Shown here one piece after another: positions 62,924-64,000 of a DNA stretch of 64,000 nt (its first letter is position 1; every line of letters begins with the position of its first letter). The stretch lies in the NCBI RefSeq assembly GCF_019688735.1, contig NZ_JAIFYA010000002.1, positions 1 through 64,000 of the forward strand, read 5' to 3'. The DNA is from Thermosulfurimonas sp. F29. GTDB taxonomy: Bacteria; Desulfobacterota; Thermodesulfobacteria; Thermodesulfobacteriales; Thermodesulfobacteriaceae. A model generated the notes under the pieces. That model was not told the DNA's origin and made no database searches. It saw nothing but the letters and a program-made list of their open reading frames with translations. The position numbers were made by a program, and so were the translations under genes.

Positions 62924-63023
62924 TTGAGTTTTCGCGAGTTTCTAATGATAAAGGCCTTCCCGGAATCTGGCTCCGCCGCGACTACGACCGGGACCGCATA
63001 GCCGAGCGGACGCTCGGGGTGTA
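62924..63023 (+). repeat. Chimeric scar: copies of ATPase and glycosyltransferase segments
   Basis: Bases 62924-62972 match 59127-59175 of the ATPase gene in 48 of 49 positions. Bases 62971-63023 match 62050-62102 of the glycosyltransferase gene in 52 of 53. Both copies are in the original orientation and share a two-base CT at the junction. The fragments do not form a gene; the second half is direct repeat C copy 2. Confidence 0.93.
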
Positions 63024-63031
63024 CGGGGATG

Positions 63032-64000
63032 TCATCCCAGAAAACGGCGCAGATAAGCGGCCTCGAGGATTATGTCGGTAAGTCGGCCCGGATCGTTTCG
63101 TTTGAGACGCCTTATGATCCGGGAGGTGGCCTCCTGATGAGCCGTATCGGGTGTGCAGTCCAGGCTGAGAGTGTTCAGGAGATCCAGGGCCCTCAGTAAG
63201 GCCTTTCTGACCTCCTCGGGCAGAAGATCGAGGACCCGGGGGTTAAAGTATTGCATGGCCAGGGAAAAGTCCCTCTCCAGGTTGCGATAGAATCCCTTGA
63301 GCTCCTGAAGCTCCTCCCGGGATAACACATTGAGTCCAAGGAGTTCCGGGGGAAGCCCCATGGAATAACATGCCCCGCAGAAACCTATAGCCCGCGGAAG
63401 GGTCACCCGTCCCAGACTCCGGGAGTATCCGAAAAGACCCACATGGAGTTTTCGCATGCGACGGCGGGGTATATCCCGGGCCACCCGGTTGACCAGCGGA
63501 GCCAGGGGCTCAATCAGTCGCTGGTACTCCCGGGAGGTCTTCTCCACCAACTCCAGGGCCTTCGCCTCATCAAAATCTTCCAGAGGGTAGCGAATAAAGT
63601 TTTTTATCTTTTTGATGGCCTCTATAACATCCTCGATGGGATTATCGTATTTAAAGGCCGACTGAACCGTGAAGGTCTCCACGCAGGGATACTCCTGAAG
63701 GACCAGCTCCACTGTGTAGGGGGTAAGATTTCCCCGAAAGGGAGGGGACCCCACACCCAGGATGGGATGGATCTCGATTTCCAGTCTGGACGCGAGTCTT
63801 TCCAGCCGCTTCAGGGCGATCTTGTTCGCCAGCACCGCACTCACACTCCCGTAATTGAGGGCCGGATCGGAACGGGCCAGGAAGACCCTCTGGTGCACGA
63901 TCTCCTTATCGGCAAGGTACTTTTCCAGGATCTCATCCGCCCGAACCATGGAGGGAATGTCCTCAAAAAGGGGGATTACCTGGATCCTTTCCGGCAAAAA
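63032..64000 (-). CDS. Archaeal-type phosphoenolpyruvate carboxylase, partial
   Basis: The frame is open to the right edge of the window, so only about 322 C-terminal residues are seen; the family is about 500. Motifs include RSDPALNYGSVSAVLANKIA, HPILGVGSPPFRG, TVQSAFKYDNP and GLFGYSRSLGRVTLPRAIGF, which match the archaeal PEPC family (PF14010). It makes oxaloacetate from PEP and bicarbonate. This form is found mainly in archaea and a few bacteria. Its stop lies 8 bases from the recombination scar. Confidence 0.9.
   Translation of the reverse strand, partial: FLPERIQVIPLFEDIPSMVRADEILEKYLADKEIVHQRVFLARSDPALNYGSVSAVLANKIALKRLERLASRLEIEIHPILGVGSPPFRGNLTPYTVELVLQEYPCVETFTVQSAFKYDNPIEDVIEAIKKIKNFIRYPLEDFDEAKALELVEKTSREYQRLIEPLAPLVNRVARDIPRRRMRKLHVGLFGYSRSLGRVTLPRAIGFCGACYSMGLPPELLGLNVLSREELQELKGFYRNLERDFSLAMQYFNPRVLDLLPEEVRKALLRALDLLNTLSLDCTPDTAHQEATSRIIRRLKRNDPGRLTDIILEAAYLRRFLG

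Overview
The window reads as chromosome of a thermophilic, flagellated, Gram-negative anaerobe, most like Thermodesulfobacteriota. The grounds are an outer-membrane toolkit (WaaA, SecDF, LamG/PEP-CTERM protein), charged Glu/Lys/Arg-rich proteins, several Fe-S and radical SAM proteins, a polysulfide-type ferredoxin membrane protein and an archaeal-type PEP carboxylase. No species marker such as rRNA is present, so the phylum is an inference.

Layout. 1-3140: a partial IS1634-like transposase and a sigma-54 activator of mixed base composition. 3.3-20 kb: GC-rich housekeeping genes (ligA, waaA, thioesterase, a RiPP-type B12 radical SAM protein, a Lon-like protease, secDF, a TroA-type metal-binding protein, a LysM lytic transglycosylase, topA, a nucleoside phosphorylase). 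20.3-23.5 kb: a decay zone with a broken outer-membrane barrel gene, a broken AAA ATPase and two toxin-antitoxin (TA) modules. 23.5-44.2 kb: dense operons (MFS/methyltransferase; nth-rluD-coaE; ribD; a PilSR-like two-component system; tilS; ftsH-folP-cdaA-cdaR-glmM; a 43-residue CxxC membrane protein with a NapH-like ferredoxin; rph-rdgB; tRNA-Pro; motA-motB-PilZ behind a near-perfect sigma-28 promoter). 45.9-62.1 kb: a surface polysaccharide island with an AT-rich core. It holds flippase, polymerase/ligase, UDP-galactopyranose mutase, a galactofuranosyltransferase-like GT2, two sulfotransferases, an acyltransferase, two GT4 enzymes, a GH51-like secreted hydrolase, an ATPase and a SPASM-type radical SAM protein. 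The predicted product is a sulfated, acylated, galactofuranose-containing polymer. 62.2 kb to the end: a third TA module, a recombination scar and the 3' part of an archaeal-type PEP carboxylase gene.

The most unusual pattern concerns the three TA modules. Each sits between two direct copies of the 3' part of the protein gene just upstream: a 60-bp diverged pair around the TumA-like module, an identical 38-bp pair around VapBC, and a 53-bp pair with one mismatch around AbrB/VapC. In all three the antitoxin is intact and the toxin is broken, twice by what looks like loss of a single T. This fits small TA cassettes that insert at gene ends and leave a copy of the host gene's 3' end on the far side, followed by selective loss of the toxin. 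Other points worth checking are a small zinc-ribbon gene with an in-frame TGA after topA, an apparent CTG start for ftsH, two likely leaderless promoters, and genes whose base composition changes sharply inside the reading frame.
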